Below, in pieces: positions 21,922 to 57,329 of a stretch of 64,000 nt of DNA (position 1 is the stretch's first letter; every line of letters begins with the position of its first letter). The notes under the pieces were generated by a model. That model was not told the origin of the DNA. It made no database searches and saw only the letters and a program-made list of their open reading frames with translations. The DNA lies in assembly GCF_029784155.1 (NCBI RefSeq), contig NC_073693.1, positions 287,218,875-287,282,874 on the forward strand. The letters run 5' to 3'. The position numbers were made by a program, and so were the translations under genes. The stretch is from Uranotaenia lowii (Eukaryota; Arthropoda; Insecta; Diptera; Culicidae).

Positions 21922-22275
21922 GTGCTGACAAGGCAAGGTCGGCTTTCAGCATCGTAGGGATGCAATCGATCCCAGACGCATTGTTGGATTCCATGGCTTT
22001 GATTGCCGCTTCTATTTCAGTCAGCCAGGGCTCATCCGAGTTGACGCCATTAATGCGGCTTACTGTTGGCGCTTCGAGCTGCGGGTTAATAACTGACCGG
22101 CTCGGTCTTTAAGCGGCATTCTAGCATAGGTCATTGCATCACTTAGGCGGCGAGAAATGTCGTAAAGTAATCGGATATCTCGATTGGCGACGGCTCTTTC
22201 TCCCTCTTCGTCTAGGGAGTTTGTCCAGGCTCTCTTGTCTCGTCTACAAGCTCGTTTAACTGCCTTTTCCACTTA
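21922..22275 (-). pseudogene. RTE-like non-LTR retrotransposon fragment
   Basis: On the minus strand this reads KRACRRDKRAWTNSLDEEGE, DIRLLYDISRRLSDA and further on the block around IDCIPTMLKADLALS. The same order occurs in the RTE-like element at 31580-31980. A stretch of about 60 bp or more is missing between the two parts. The copia element seems to have inserted into this copy. Confidence 0.7.
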
Positions 22276-22480
22276 AGTGATCCCAATGGATTTCGGAATG
22301 TCCGGGAATAAAACAAACTGTAAAATTGTCGGTTAGGTTAGGTACGGTAACTTTCTTGATTGGCATTTTAATGCAACGAACACAGGTTGTTGTTAGTTTA
22401 TTGCTCTGTCTTTCTACAACGTGATAGTCAAAGTTAAAGCGCCTATCCAAAGTTAAGCCTAATATTTTGGGTTTTTTCTG
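22276..22480 (-). pseudogene. Possible non-LTR retrotransposon remnant
   Basis: The minus strand reads KPKILGLTLDRRFNFDYHV, similar to the motif that follows the reverse transcriptase core in Jockey/I-type elements, and later FIPGHSEIH, similar to an RNase H start. The two are too close together for an intact protein, so a deletion is likely. The assignment is weak. Confidence 0.35.
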
Positions 22481-22484
22481 ATAT

Positions 22485-22557
22485 GGATATTTCGTTCATT
22501 TTGACTTTCGGATATTTGGTTCATTTTGACTTTCGGATATTTGATTCATTTTGACTT
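22485..22557 (+). repeat. 25-bp tandem repeat, three copies
   Basis: Three near-identical units of the form GGATATTTGGTTCATTTTGA plus CTTTC, directly adjacent. No coding meaning is apparent. Confidence 0.85.
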
Positions 22558-22559
22558 CA

Positions 22560-25500
22560 CGCCCCCTGGAAGTATGGTTTTCAAGGCAAAAGTGGCTCCT
22601 GAGACAATTCTCTGGAGCCACCATGAAATGCATTCATAGATTTGACCAATTGTTATATCTTTTCCACAGCTGCTTGTAACTTACCGGTACCGAATTGTGT
22701 TGGCAGCTCATGTCGGAACACGTTGGTGTAACTTTCGTTGCTGCCGGTTTATTACCACAATTTCTAAGCGACTACCATCAGTGTTTTTAGTTAGATGCTA
22801 TTTCCCAATGCCTCTTTTTCGGATTTAAAGTTTGAAAGGGTCAATTTATTGGAGGGTGTCCTTCTTATTAACAGTTTAAAAATTCGGAAGTAAAACACCC
22901 ATAAGGATTTCGGACAACGTGCAAACATGGAATGGTACAGTTTTGAACTTTGAATTTATTTTGTTTCATTTTTTTTTCTCTTCATCTTGTGTATGTAACT
23001 TTATACTTGCTCTCCAGTAGTGTATTCACATCGATTTTTAAATTCTTCATTTTTGCTTGCTGGCTGTTGTTTTCCGCTTCTATACAATAGTATGCGCTCT
23101 AAACATTTTTTTCTCATAAAAGTGTTACTAACTTTTCCCGTTCTTCTGTTTATTTTTAGCCTATCTGGCATTCAATTAATCAAATCGATCTGGACTGGAG
23201 ATCGTGCGGTACCACACCTGTACAGTTCTTGTTTCAACAGGATGAGTCGGTCTTCGATCGTCATAGGCTCCTTAGGAGCTTTATGCGTTCCTTCCGTTGG
23301 TGGTTGGTATTCTGTTTTCAAATTTCAGCTAAGCTGTTGTACCAACATGTTTTGATATTAATTCGAACCCAGCAAAAACTAAATTTGTGGACTTCATTGA
23401 CCCATTGCTAACAAACTTGTTCCATTTTAGGTGGTTTCATCTCCATTCGAGGATTCCGGATACCAAAACATTTTCAAAGAGCAACATCATCATCCGGCAC
23501 AATTCGTTTTGGTATTCGGTACGTTGTTTTTTCATCTTCAAGTTTTATTTAAATTCAAACTGTCACAACAATTTCGAGTGTCATGCTTAGCTAGCTAGAC
23601 AAGCACTGAACCAAAATTTGCGCTTACATTTTCTACTTGTGAACTATTCTTTGTTCGATTAGCTAGATACCAATAATGATTTTTGTTTGCGTTGGTGGAC
23701 GTTCAAAGCTTGATTTTGGTGGTGTGAAATTGTGAAAGCACAGTTAAAAGATAAAAGAGGTATGAATTTCAAACAAAACAGATGGAGAGTGTCGACCACA
23801 TTTGAATAACATATTTCGATACCATGCTTGTTTGGGACACATTTATATCAATTGTTCTTGGTCTCTGTTTTGTAAGAAATTTTCTTAAGATTTACAAACA
23901 AAACTAGTGAAATTTGCTGTTAAATTATCATCCTTTCAAGAGAATCAATCATCTGAAACCTTTGCCGCGGGACATACCCCAAAATTGTGGTAAAAAAAGA
24001 AGCGTTCTTGTTTCTCAAAAAAGGAGTTGCACAAAAGTCCGGGTCGTTTTTTTCAAGAACACTAGCAGATAGGTACGACGCACTACAACAAAACAGAAGT
24101 TCGGTTTTTTCTTCTTCTGGGAAATGTTAGAAAATTGGGTGATCATTCTTGCTAGTTTTTTCTCATTATACTTTTTTTTATCAATTAATGTCGTGGTGTA
24201 ATGATACGTTTATGATTTGTTCTTTCGATAGAGCGTGTTTGTGGGTGTGTTTGTCGATTTCTATAGGTTTGCTTTCTAAGGTTTGGTTTTCTTCTTTTAT
24301 TTTTTGCCACTACTTTTACAACTCACAATAAAATTTGTTAATAAATTCTTGTACTTTCTACTACAATTTTGTTTCACTTCATATTTTGCTAACTCTACAT
24401 CTCTGTCTCAAAGATAAGTTTTGTATTCATTAATTAACTTTGCAATAACTATTTACATGTTTGTTTTACAATTATAATCAATCATTTTTTCCGGTGATTA
24501 TTGCAAGATTCCACCGAGTTCGTGGTGCTCCCCACCCATCTTATGTGGATGAGAAGGTTCTTCTTATGATTCATTTACATATTTTTAATGAAACTTATCG
24601 ACTAAGATCACTTGTATGCCATCCCTGTCGCGTGAATGTGAGTCACGTCACACGACTGGAGGGAGTGGTTCTCCGAACAAATTTCACATTACGTTTTTTC
24701 GTATTTATTTATCTGCTTACTGATTTCATCTTTCTTCGCTAGCGTACATATTAGATGTTTTGTTTAACTTTTACTATTTTCTCAATTCAAGGGATTTCTA
24801 TTTTATTAGCATGGTTTTTTGTTTATTTACTTTCGTCTTAGATTATATCAAACTTTTTTTTTGTGTCTTACCATTATGGTATATTTTTTGACAGAAGAAC
24901 TGGAGTTGTGCCAGGTCCCTTCGATAGAAAACTCAAATTTGGATGGATATTTTCACTTGTCGGCGATAAGTTGGGTACATTCGCTTAGAACAAAAAAAAA
25001 CAAAAATTTAACGAAGTTAACTGATAGTTCACTGAATCACAAAATCCAACCAATAACCAATGAAAAAACAAGGTTTTTTGTTCAGATTTTCGCTTATTAT
25101 CCTCAAAAAAAAAAAGCCTTATTCATCTCTACTAAAAACCCAAAGTTCTAAAATCTCTTGAATCAATCAAGAACTTTAACTTGGTTTTCAAACTATTCAA
25201 GCGAATGGTCCCCTTAAATGTTAAACAGAAAGAGAAAGAGAGACAAAGTAAGTTACACGTGCTGCCATGCACCTAGCCCGATTGATTCGGCAAGCTGGCA
25301 AAACAGCTGAATAAGCATCTTATTCAGCCAAAAAAGCTTGGTGCAACAAAACGATCTCAAGTTGAGACGTGACGTGTGTTCAGGTATGTTTCGGGGAGAA
25401 TTGAAACACATTTTTCTCCGGAAGCAACAAATCCGCTCTAATAGTATAGGGACATTTATGTATACTTTAACTTGTTTTCCATCATTTTTTCACGCTGGAT

Positions 25501-26143
25501 AACTTGGCTTATTTTTTATTGAAATTTAATCTCCTTTCATACCCTCCATCTCAAAGACAAAAGATTGCGCCCACGCGTGGGAGGTCCAATTTGACTATGC
25601 TTACGTAACTCATATTAGCAGAATGAATGATTGACTATTGTTTTTTACACATCCTCCCACACACAGAGACAGAAACATTTGTTGCAGAATGTTTAAGTTG
25701 TTAAGTTAACAACTTCGACAAAGCGACAATTTTCCTACTTTCCTCCAATCTGTTTTTTTCTCTCTCTCGTAGCAGCTAAACGCATGCGAAATTTACTTAA
25801 GTATGTATTCCTTTCTATTGTTTTATTTGTGGGCTGGGGACAATAATCATATCGGTTTACCTGTTTGTTTTTTTTCCTTTATCTATTATCGTTTGATGCT
25901 TAAGCATGTGAAGTGTGATTTTTTTAATCTATTACCTAGTGTGTATGTGTGTTGTATGTGTGCTCATGATTTTGCAGACTGCTGCGCGATATGCAAAATG
26001 ATTTAATCTATTGTTTTTCTTCTATGTATTTGCTTCACTTGGGGGGGGGGAGGGTTAGGTAGTTAGAATCGAAAATTAACTCTCGCTCGAGTAACCTACC
26101 TTCTACAAATTGTTATCAATATTCGATAGTTGTGGTTCGGTTG
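22560..26143. other. AT-rich region, including probable cic 3' untranslated region
   Basis: No coding gene is supported. The part next to 26143 must hold the 3' untranslated region of cic on the minus strand, but the poly(A) site cannot be chosen. A small hairpin lies at about 25307-25328 (GCTGAATAAG, loop CATC, TTATTCAGC) and a run of G at 26041-26050. Confidence 0.45.
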
Positions 26144-49532
<23,389 letters not shown>

Positions 49533-49899
49533 CTGGAAATGTGGGAAATAAATGGTTAGTTTGGTGAGGAATTTACAGGAAATGCGATTCTTTTGAATCT
49601 TCATGATAAGAACTCCTGAGCAGACTTCATGGCAAAATCATACCTAAATTCGCTATCGTGCCATGATTGTAATTTTTTTATTTAATGACCAAATTTCAAT
49701 TTCAATTAACAGCAAATGGATGCCATTTTTTTATGTCAAATACACCCAACATCGTCATCGTTATACATTCAAACTTTTCTTTAAAGGTTTACTAGAAGGA
49801 GTATTTATCATTGAGCTTTTAACGAAACCAAAATTAGGCGAGGTCGAGGCTAAGTTATGCTATCCGCATCTTCTTCCGACATGATGATATCGATGCGTG
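49533..49899. other. Sequence upstream of the first visible cic exon
   Basis: Probably intron of cic, since the exon at 49532 opens with an acceptor. No upstream exon was recognised here or further to the right in the window. Confidence 0.45.
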
Positions 49900-51589
49900 C
49901 GAGCGTGCAATCTGCTAAAAAGCTTAGTCAAAAAACGAAATCTAGTGTCCCGTCAGAGTAATCAGTGTTATTAGCTCACTTTGCTTACACTCAGTTTGGT
50001 GCTCCGTTACGTAAATTATGCTTCTTCTCATTCTATAATCTTCCGAATCTTATGTGGAGCCTTGATGAAATCACGAACGGGTACTATCTTCCTATGAACG
50101 CATCCACCGAATCAGAGTTGACAGTTGTCGAGACGGCTGCTGGGCTATCTCAAATGTGCTCAAGAGAAAACGCAAATGGTAGAGTTCTTGATTTGATCTT
50201 TACACACAGAACTGAGATAGCCGAGATTGTGGATCCCCCGAATTATAATTTGCCAACTGACCGCCATCACCAACCGCATGTTGTTTGACTCGATTGCTTA
50301 GAAGGAAATGCTGTAATCGAAGACGAAAATCATCTCGACCTCGATTTCAGAAGATGTAATTTTCGCCTCGCAGCACTAGCATCCATAGATTGGTCACAGC
50401 TAATTGGTAGCCTTTATCCCGATGAAGCTGTCTCGATGTTCTACGAACAGTTGCTAAGAATAGTTGCGCTTCACACTCCAAAGAAACGACCTTTCCAACA
50501 TCAGTCGTACAAGCAACCTTGGTGGAACGCCGACCTTCGTCGTTTTAGAAACAGACTACGCAAGATACGCAAACGATACTTCTTGAATAAAACAGCAGCA
50601 AACAAAGTCGATCTAGCATCAACGGAAGCTGATTACTCAGCGTGTTGCGTAACGCTGAGCTCCGTCTTTTCAGGAGATACATCAATGAGATGGAGAGGGA
50701 AGTGAAAAGCAATGCTTCTGAATTCTGGAAATTTATCAAGTCTAGACGTCGTACCAGCTTTCCATCGCGAGTATCGTCGGGCGCTCCTCCGAAACTGCCT
50801 GTGAGTCTGCAAACCTTTTTGCAGATTTTTTTAAGAGCGTTTATTCAACACAAATGCCACCTGCTACCAACGAAAACTTCGAAACATTGCCTGCAATTGA
50901 CATCTACCTTCCTGATCCGTTTCTAACCCAGTATGAAGTTTTGACAGCTCTGAAAATTATCGATCCGTCGAAAGGACAAGGCCCAGATGGCATTCGGCCG
51001 TGTCTTATCCTGGGCATTGCGGAATCACTTGCCGAACCACTGCAAATCATCTTTAATCGGTCACTTAACGAAGGTATTTTCCCTAGCATTTGGAAGACGG
51101 CCATTATAACACCAATACACAAATCCGGAAACAGTCATAGCGTGGAGAACTACAGACCTATTTCGATTCTCTGTTGCTTGTCAAAGGTGTCTGAGTCAAT
51201 TATCTACGAGAGACTTTACAACGCTGCTAAACCAATAATAACCGAACACCAACATGGTTTCATGAAAAAAAAGGTCAACGGTCTCGAATCTGATGAGTTA
51301 CTCTACCATACTTCATACAGCTATCAGCAAAAAGCAACAAGTAGATGCCATTTACATAGATTTCTCAAAAGCATTTGATAAAGTTCCACATGAAATTGCC
51401 ATCAGGAAAATAGAACGCTACGGCTTTCCGTCATGGTCTACAAAATGGCTCTACTCCTACTTGACAAACCGACGAGCATTTATGAATCAGATCTCAGCCA
51501 TTTGACGTCCCTTCTGGTGTTCCCCAGGGCAGCCACATAGGACCACTAATCTTTATCCTTTTTGTTAACGATCTTGCTTGTTTATGTAG
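49900..51589 (+). mobile_element. Jockey-group non-LTR retrotransposon, cut by the gypsy element
   Basis: The start is approximate. Pieces of one protein appear in shifting frames: the end of an endonuclease (NLPNLMWSLDEI, then NGRVLDLIFTHR), a linker (PWWNADLRRFRNRLRKIRKR) and reverse transcriptase (PSKGQGPDGIRPCLILGIAE, NYRPISILCCLSKVSESI, AIYIDFSKAFDKVPHE). The catalytic region is reached only as GVPQGSHIGPLIFILFVNDL, read by joining frames around 51510-51580. It stops abruptly at 51589, where the gypsy LTR begins, so the rest is expected beyond the window. Frameshifts show that it is dead. Confidence 0.8.
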
Positions 51590-51723
51590 TGTCCTACTGG
51601 GCACACTGGTGTAATGAAGAGAGAAAAGCTGAGCATGAAATATAAAGGTGCATGAGCAAGCGGGCATTGCCTTGTGTTACCTCCAGCTTAACACTTGTGT
51701 TTTATTTCAGTCCGGACTTATCA
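51590..51723 (+). repeat. 5' LTR of the Mag-like gypsy element
   Basis: A 134-bp stretch from TGTCCTACTGGGC to CCGGACTTATCA. The left border is where the Jockey reading stops; the right border is one base before the primer-binding site TTGGCGACGAGTG. The 3' LTR is outside the window, so the length is not confirmed by comparison. Confidence 0.6.
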
Positions 51724-52392
51724 GTTGGCGACGAGTGAAAAGCGAATAATTTTATTGTTACTGCAAAAAGTGATTAAAGTTGAGTTGTGCATAAAATATA
51801 GACAACAACTGTTGTCACGTGAAAAATTTGTATCGGTTTGAGCTGATTGGCTAAATTATTCTGTACGGCACCGAGTCAGAATTGACCGGAGCAGCTGCTT
51901 TATAACATCATCTGTACGGTAAAGTGAAACCTTCTAATATAAAACAAAACCCTTCAAACAGAAAATTGGATTTTTTTTAAAGTCTCGCGCGAATTACCAT
52001 TTTAATTTTCGAGTGAAAACAAAGCATTTTGGAGTGTATGGTAATATTGTGAAATCACATAAAGGCTATATTGTTCGATTTCTTATTTTTCATCCCCAAC
52101 AGAACCTAATTGTTCCCGATAACAATTAGAACTTCAACTGAAGTAAGAAACCTCACAAAGAGAGTGAGTTCTAAAAGGGTTCATCTGAGTTCTAAACAGC
52201 TGTGTATCCAGCCATAGATTTCACGTTGAGTGGCAGTCGGTGCATCATAAGTGCATTTCAAGAGCTGGTAATACAGTGGTGAATAGTTTCATAATTGGAT
52301 TTTCAAGGTAAGCTGTTCCGAAATTATTTTTGTTGAATCGAAGTTCGATTGAATTTCTGGAAGCACACGATTCTTGTTATTCCCAATCCGTT

Positions 52393-53849
52393 ATGGCAGA
52401 AGCTGGTTCGCATTCTAATTTAGCAACGTCAATCGAACCATACAGAAGAGGAACTTCCTTTTCTGATTGGGTTGAGCGACTAGGTTATTGTTTTTTGGTG
52501 AACAAGATATCAGAAGACGACAAAAAAGCTCAATTCATTACTCTGGCTGGGCCGTTTATTTTTTCTGAGCTAAAGCTTTTATTCCCCGGTCCTGGAAAGC
52601 TTTCGGAGGCGACATTTGCACAGATAGTGGCCGCTTTAAAAACGCGAATCGACAAGGTCGATGACGAGGTGTCGCAACGTTTAGCCTTCAGTGGGCGTTT
52701 CCAGGAGCCAGGTGAGTCTGCAGAGGATTATTTACTCTCATTAAAGCTCATGGCAGAGTTTTGTAATTTTGATGGGAAGGACAAGACGATTCGTGATAGA
52801 CTTCTGTTCGGTGTAACAGATATACCGCTGAAGCAGTTATTGATCAAAGAACCCAACCTAACATTGAGTGTAGCGGAGAAGATAATAGCTGGGTATGAAT
52901 TAGCGCGGAAGCATACAAGAGTTATGGAACATAGCCAGGCGCAAACAGCTGCTGTAGGAGTTGTGGGGTCTATGAGGGTGCCGGTTAAAAATCGTCTGGG
53001 TGCTAGACCTGTGAGGCGTGAACCGTATCGCTCAGATGGGGCGCAAAATTATGGATACAGCTACAAGCGCGACCGTCATCGTGATGAGACTAAGGAGAGA
53101 AAATATTACCCGGGACAGCGTAGACCAGACTACGATCGCATCACATGCAGTTTTTGCAATCGTAGGGGTCATCTAGTCCACAAATGTTTCGAGTTGAAGA
53201 ACCGGAAGAGAGATGCAGTTAAGTTTGCGGATGCGGTTGAAGATGTAGAGCCTAGACCCTCGGGACTAGCCACAGATAAGCAGCTGAGTGAAATGCTCAA
53301 CCGTTTAAGAGCGGCAAAGTCGGATTCGGAAAGTGATTCAGATACAGGTGATCTCCAATGCATGAATGTGACGTCTATAAATAAAATTAACGATCCATGT
53401 TTAGTTAATGTGGTAATTGAGGGTAAAATTATCCAAATGGAAATCGATTGTGGATCATCTGTGTCTGTAATTAGTAAAAACCAATATTTAAAATTTTTCT
53501 CATTCCCTTTAGAACCTTCTTCTAAACAATTAGTAGTTGTAAATGGAGGGAAATTGTTGATAGAAGGAGAAGTTATGGTGAGGGTGCGATATAATGGTAT
53601 GGATGCGTACGTAAAGTTAATAGTTCTCGATTGCAATAACAATTTTTCACCATTATTTGGAAGATCTTGGTTAGATATTTTCGTCCCCAATTGGAGGGCT
53701 GTTTTTTCTAATGTGTCTTCGATTAAAACTGTGATTAACTTAGACAAAGATAAATTAATATCGGATGTTAAAAGAAAATTTGCAAAAGTATTTGTCAAAG
53801 ACTTTTCCTCTCCAATTAAAGGTTTTGAGGCAGATTTAGTATTGAACAC
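52393..53849 (+). CDS. Gag and protease of the Mag-like gypsy element
   Basis: The start chosen is ATG at 52393 (MAEAGSHSNLATSIEPYRRG); the frame is open upstream to 52330 but has no better start. Gag has the usual helical core, a basic region rich in Arg and Lys, and one zinc knuckle CSFCNRRGHLVHKC (C-x2-C-x4-H-x4-C, about 53146-53187). A protease follows with MEIDCGSSVSVISK, where DCGS stands for the more common DTGA/DSGS. Gag and Pol share one frame with no shift or stop between them. The frame is then broken by a solo LTR at 53850. Confidence 0.85.
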
Positions 53850-54426
53850 TGTTCAGTCCGACAAGCGGACTGAGAAAGGAGACAAGCGAGAGAGAAGAAC
53901 CGGCCAATCAGGGAACAGCAGGCGACTGGCTGCGGTTATAAAAACACGCGCTCCCGCGTGTTGCGGTGTCAGTTTATATCAAACCATCAAATCGTCAACA
54001 TCGGTCCAGCGGAGCAACCAAAACCGAACCAAAAGGAGACGAGCCAATAAGGAAAGGTCTCATCCGAGACCACCCGAAGGAAGAAGAACAGTGCTGAAGT
54101 AAATAGCGAAGAAAGTGAAATGTTAAGAGAAAATAAACAAATGTACTGCCAGTAAAAAGTGTTGTCTGTGCTCCGTCCAATGCTCGCTCCCAGGTCCACT
54201 GCCAAGAACGGCTCTTATCAGAGCCCCCCCCCCCCCCCCCTTTTACGAAAGAGTTCGATCTCGGTCAACAAGGCGATCGAGATCCCCCTAGCCTTGCGAG
54301 GCATTCCAGGCAGACAGTCTCTTACGACCTGCCTCCATCGATGAGACAACCACCAGGGGTTGTCTAGGAGAGACTTGTTCCACGAGGGGAACAAGTTCCA
54401 TCGATGGTAGTATACAGTCCACAACA
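53850..54426 (+). repeat. Solo LTR of another LTR retrotransposon
   Basis: A 577-bp unit, TGTTCAGTCCGAC to CAGTCCACAACA, flanked by the 6-bp duplication GAACAC (53844-53849 and 54427-54432). It contains a TATA-like GGTTATAAAAACAC near 53934, AATAAA near 54131 and a run of about 17 C at 54224-54240. No internal region is present, so it arose by recombination between two LTRs. Cutting it out joins the protease and reverse transcriptase parts in frame. Confidence 0.85.
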
Positions 54427-55366
54427 GAACACTGAAAGTCCTATTTTTAAAAAGGCGTATGATGTTCCGTATAGACTTAGAGAAAAAGTCGGATTGTATT
54501 TAGATAAACTGGAAAAGGAAAAAGTTATTACACCTATAAAAACTAGTCGTTGGGCTTCACCTATTGTAATTGTGATGAAAAAGAATGATCAAATAAGATT
54601 GGTCATAGATTGCAAAGTTTCAATCAACAAAGTTTTAATACCTCATTCTTATCCTTTGCCAGTAGCCCAGGATTTATTCGCTAAATTGGCTGGATCTAAT
54701 TTTTTCTGTTCCTTGGATTTGGAAGGAGCCTACACGCAATTATCATTGTCAGAAAAATCTAAGCAATTTATGGTTATAAACACTCATAGAGGACTATTTA
54801 CATATAATAGGTTGCCTCAAGGAGCTTCTTCGAGTGCCTCCATTTTCCAAGAAATCATGGAAAAAATATTAGCGGGGCTTGATAGTGTTTTTGTTTATCT
54901 GGATGACGTGTTGATATGTGGTTCTAGTATGGAAGAATGCAGACAACGTTTATTTTTGGTATTGGAAAAACTTGATGAAGCAAATGTGAAAGTCAATTGG
55001 GAAAAATGTAGATTTCTAGTCACTAAATTAAATTATTTAGGACATATATTGAGTGAAAAGGGTTTGTTACCCTGCCAGGATAAAATTTCGACGATTCAAA
55101 ATTCCAAACCACCAAAAAATGTTACTGAACTGAAATCCTTTCTAGGATTGATAAATTATTATAATCGTTTCATACCACATTTATCAACTAAATTATATTG
55201 TCTGTATAATTTATTAAGAAATAATGTTAAATTTAATTGGGACTCAAATTGTACAAAAGCTTTTGAAGAAAGCAAACAAGCCTTAACTGCGACCAATTTT
55301 TTGGAGTTTTATGACCCTAATAAGCCAATGGTTGTGGTATCTGATGCCTCGGGATATGGTTTAGGA
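54427..55366 (+). CDS. Reverse transcriptase and start of RNase H of the Mag-like gypsy element
   Basis: From ESPIFKKAYDVPYRLREKV onward all reverse transcriptase blocks are seen: RWASPIVIVMKKNDQIRLVI, FFCSLDLEGAYTQL, RLPQGASSSASIFQ, the catalytic VYLDDVLICG and LNYLGHILSEKGL. RNase H then starts at VVVSDASGYGLG, where the hAT element cuts in. No stop or shift is seen in this part. Confidence 0.88.
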
Positions 55367-55515
55367 CAGGCATGTCAAACTGGGGGTTTGCGGGCCGCAT
55401 GCGGCCCGCGGCCTTGGTCAATGCGGCCCGCGTAGCTCCGTCTTAAATTTTTACAAAATTCCCTTCTACACAGAATTATGCTGGTTTTCCTGCCACAAAA
55501 TATTGAAATGTTTTT

Positions 55516-55998
55516 TTGCTACGAGAGGAAATAATATTATTTTTGGAAATAAAAGGTGAACCTTTTGAACATTTTCAAGCAGACGACTGGATTCAGGATT
55601 TGGCATTTGGCCACCTGCACGATTTGAACTTAAAGCCTCAAGGAAAAGAAAAAAATATCCTAACTGCTTGTGATGATGTGAAAAACGTTCAAGTGATGTT
55701 ACGGTTATGGATCAACCAAATTTCCAAAAAAAACCTTGTGCACTTCTCTACGTATCAAGAACTGAAAAGATCAAATGAGGCTGCATCATTTGGTAAATAC
55801 GTACTTCACCTAGAATCTTTACTAGATGCATTCAAAAGCCGTTTTCGTGACTTTAATTCATACGAGCAAGAATTTTCGTTGTATGTATCTCCATTTTCGT
55901 TTGCTCCTAAAAATGCTGCTTATAGTTTGCAACTAGAGTTGATAAAGCTGCAGTGCGATCCTTTATTAAAAGCAAAATACATTAAAGTGGCTGTATAA
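55516..55998 (+). pseudogene. hAT transposase fragment (GTF2IRD2/EPM2AIP1-related type)
   Basis: 160 codons starting LREEIILFLEIKGE, then DWIQDLAFGHLHDLNLKPQG, LRLWINQISKKNLVHFSTYQ and ending LQLELIKLQCDPLLKAKY. These blocks are typical of the middle of hAT transposases related to vertebrate GTF2IRD2, EPM2AIP1 and FAM200 proteins. The BED zinc finger, the first catalytic region and the C-terminal dimerisation part are missing. A few residues also seem lost between DLAF and HLHDLN. It is therefore a deletion derivative. Confidence 0.75.
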
Positions 55999-56270
55999 AA
56001 ATTTTACAGCTATTTGCCTAAACGCTACGTTGAGTAACGGAAATTTGTTGCCAGAATCCTGCTAAGTTTGCAAGTAGCTATCTTTATTTATTTTTTTTAT
56101 TTACATAGTCTTCCGTCTCACGACAAAACTTGACGAACATAAGTAGCTATCTATGTGAGCAATTTTTTTCCAAAATGAAAGCTACAAAAACTCCTCATCG
56201 TTCGAGATAATCAGATAAAAATTTATTATCAATAATGAAAGTGTCAGTGACATATAAACTTCAACCTGAT

Positions 56271-56694
56271 TGTTGCGGCTTACATTACCTTCACAAAATA
56301 GTTAAACCTAAAAATAAGAAAATTGAATTATTAATGAATTACACATTACCTCACCTAAAATTATACTCACCTTGGAACAAAATTAATATTTCACCTACAT
56401 TATACTTTCCGTGTACACTTACCTTAAATACCTACTTACCTTGGTACTTACCATGAATTCTGTCATACTGGCATCCCTGAAATGAGAAATGTCAAAATTA
56501 GAGAAACATGACACACAATAATTTTACACTCGTGGAGGCAACATCGCCAAGTTTTGTTCCCGTGGAAATAAGTGAACCTCTTTGCCTGAAACTGATCCGA
56601 ACCACCAGCAGCTGGAACCAGTCATCGTCGACGGAGGAATTGGACGTGAGTGCGAACCACAAGCAGCCGGAATCTCAGGTGATTACCCAAAACA
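56271..56694 (+). repeat. BEL LTR, inverted copy
   Basis: TGTTGCGGCTTACATTACC to GATTACCCAAAACA, 424 bp, in plus orientation. It is followed by TTTTTTGGTGCCGAAA, a copy of the BEL primer-binding region that then breaks off into unrelated DNA. Confidence 0.9.
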
Positions 56695-56878
56695 TTTTTT
56701 GGTGCCGAAAAAAAATTTTTTTTTTTTTCCAATAGCATTCTCCCTCCATCTAATCTTCATTCTTTGCATTGATCCATCCATTCTATTGTTGATCCATTAA
56801 ATGGCCGACTGTTCATCACAACGGAAAAAAATCTCAAATTGCAAGTTGTTGCGCGAATAAATAAAAAAAAAAACAAAA
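56695..56878 (+). other. Primer-binding remnant and filler between opposed BEL LTRs
   Basis: The first 16 bases or so copy the BEL leader. The remaining 165 or so match nothing else I can see in the window. The filler contains an A-run/T-run palindrome (about 56708-56733) and, at its right end, AATAAATAAAAAAAAAAAC, which looks like a poly(A) signal with a tail. It could be captured cDNA (inference). Confidence 0.6.
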
Positions 56879-57302
56879 TGTTTTGGGTAATCACCTGAGA
56901 TTCCGGCTGCTTGTGGTTCGCACTCACGTCCAATTCCTCCGTCGACGATGACTGGTTCCAGCTGCTGGTGGTTCGGATCAGTTTCAGGCAAAGAGGTTCA
57001 CTTATTTCCACGGGAACAAAACTTGGCGATGTTGCCTCCACGAGTGTAAAATTATTGTGTGTCATGTTTCTCTAATTTTGACATTTCTCATTTCAGGGAT
57101 GCCAGTATGACAGAATTCATGGTAAGTACCAAGGTAAGTAGGTATTTAAGGTAAGTGTACACGGAAAGTATAATGTAGGTGAAATATTAATTTTGTTCCA
57201 AGGTGAGTATAATTTTAGGTGAGGTAATGTGTAATTCATTAATAATTCAATTTTCTTATTTTTAGGTTTAACTATTTTGTGAAGGTAATGTAAGCCGCAA
57301 CA
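56879..57302 (-). repeat. BEL 3' LTR
   Basis: 424 bp, minus orientation. Directly upstream on the minus strand is GGCGGCCGGCA, the end of the BEL internal region. Its outer end meets the filler and not a target duplication. Confidence 0.9.
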
Positions 57303-57329
57303 TGCCGGCCGCCGTTGAAACCACCCGTT

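Noticed and set aside
55516..55998. Host gene related to GTF2IRD2 or EPM2AIP1
   Set aside because: The frame lies between hAT inverted repeats with an 8-bp target duplication and covers only part of a transposase, so it is a transposon remnant.
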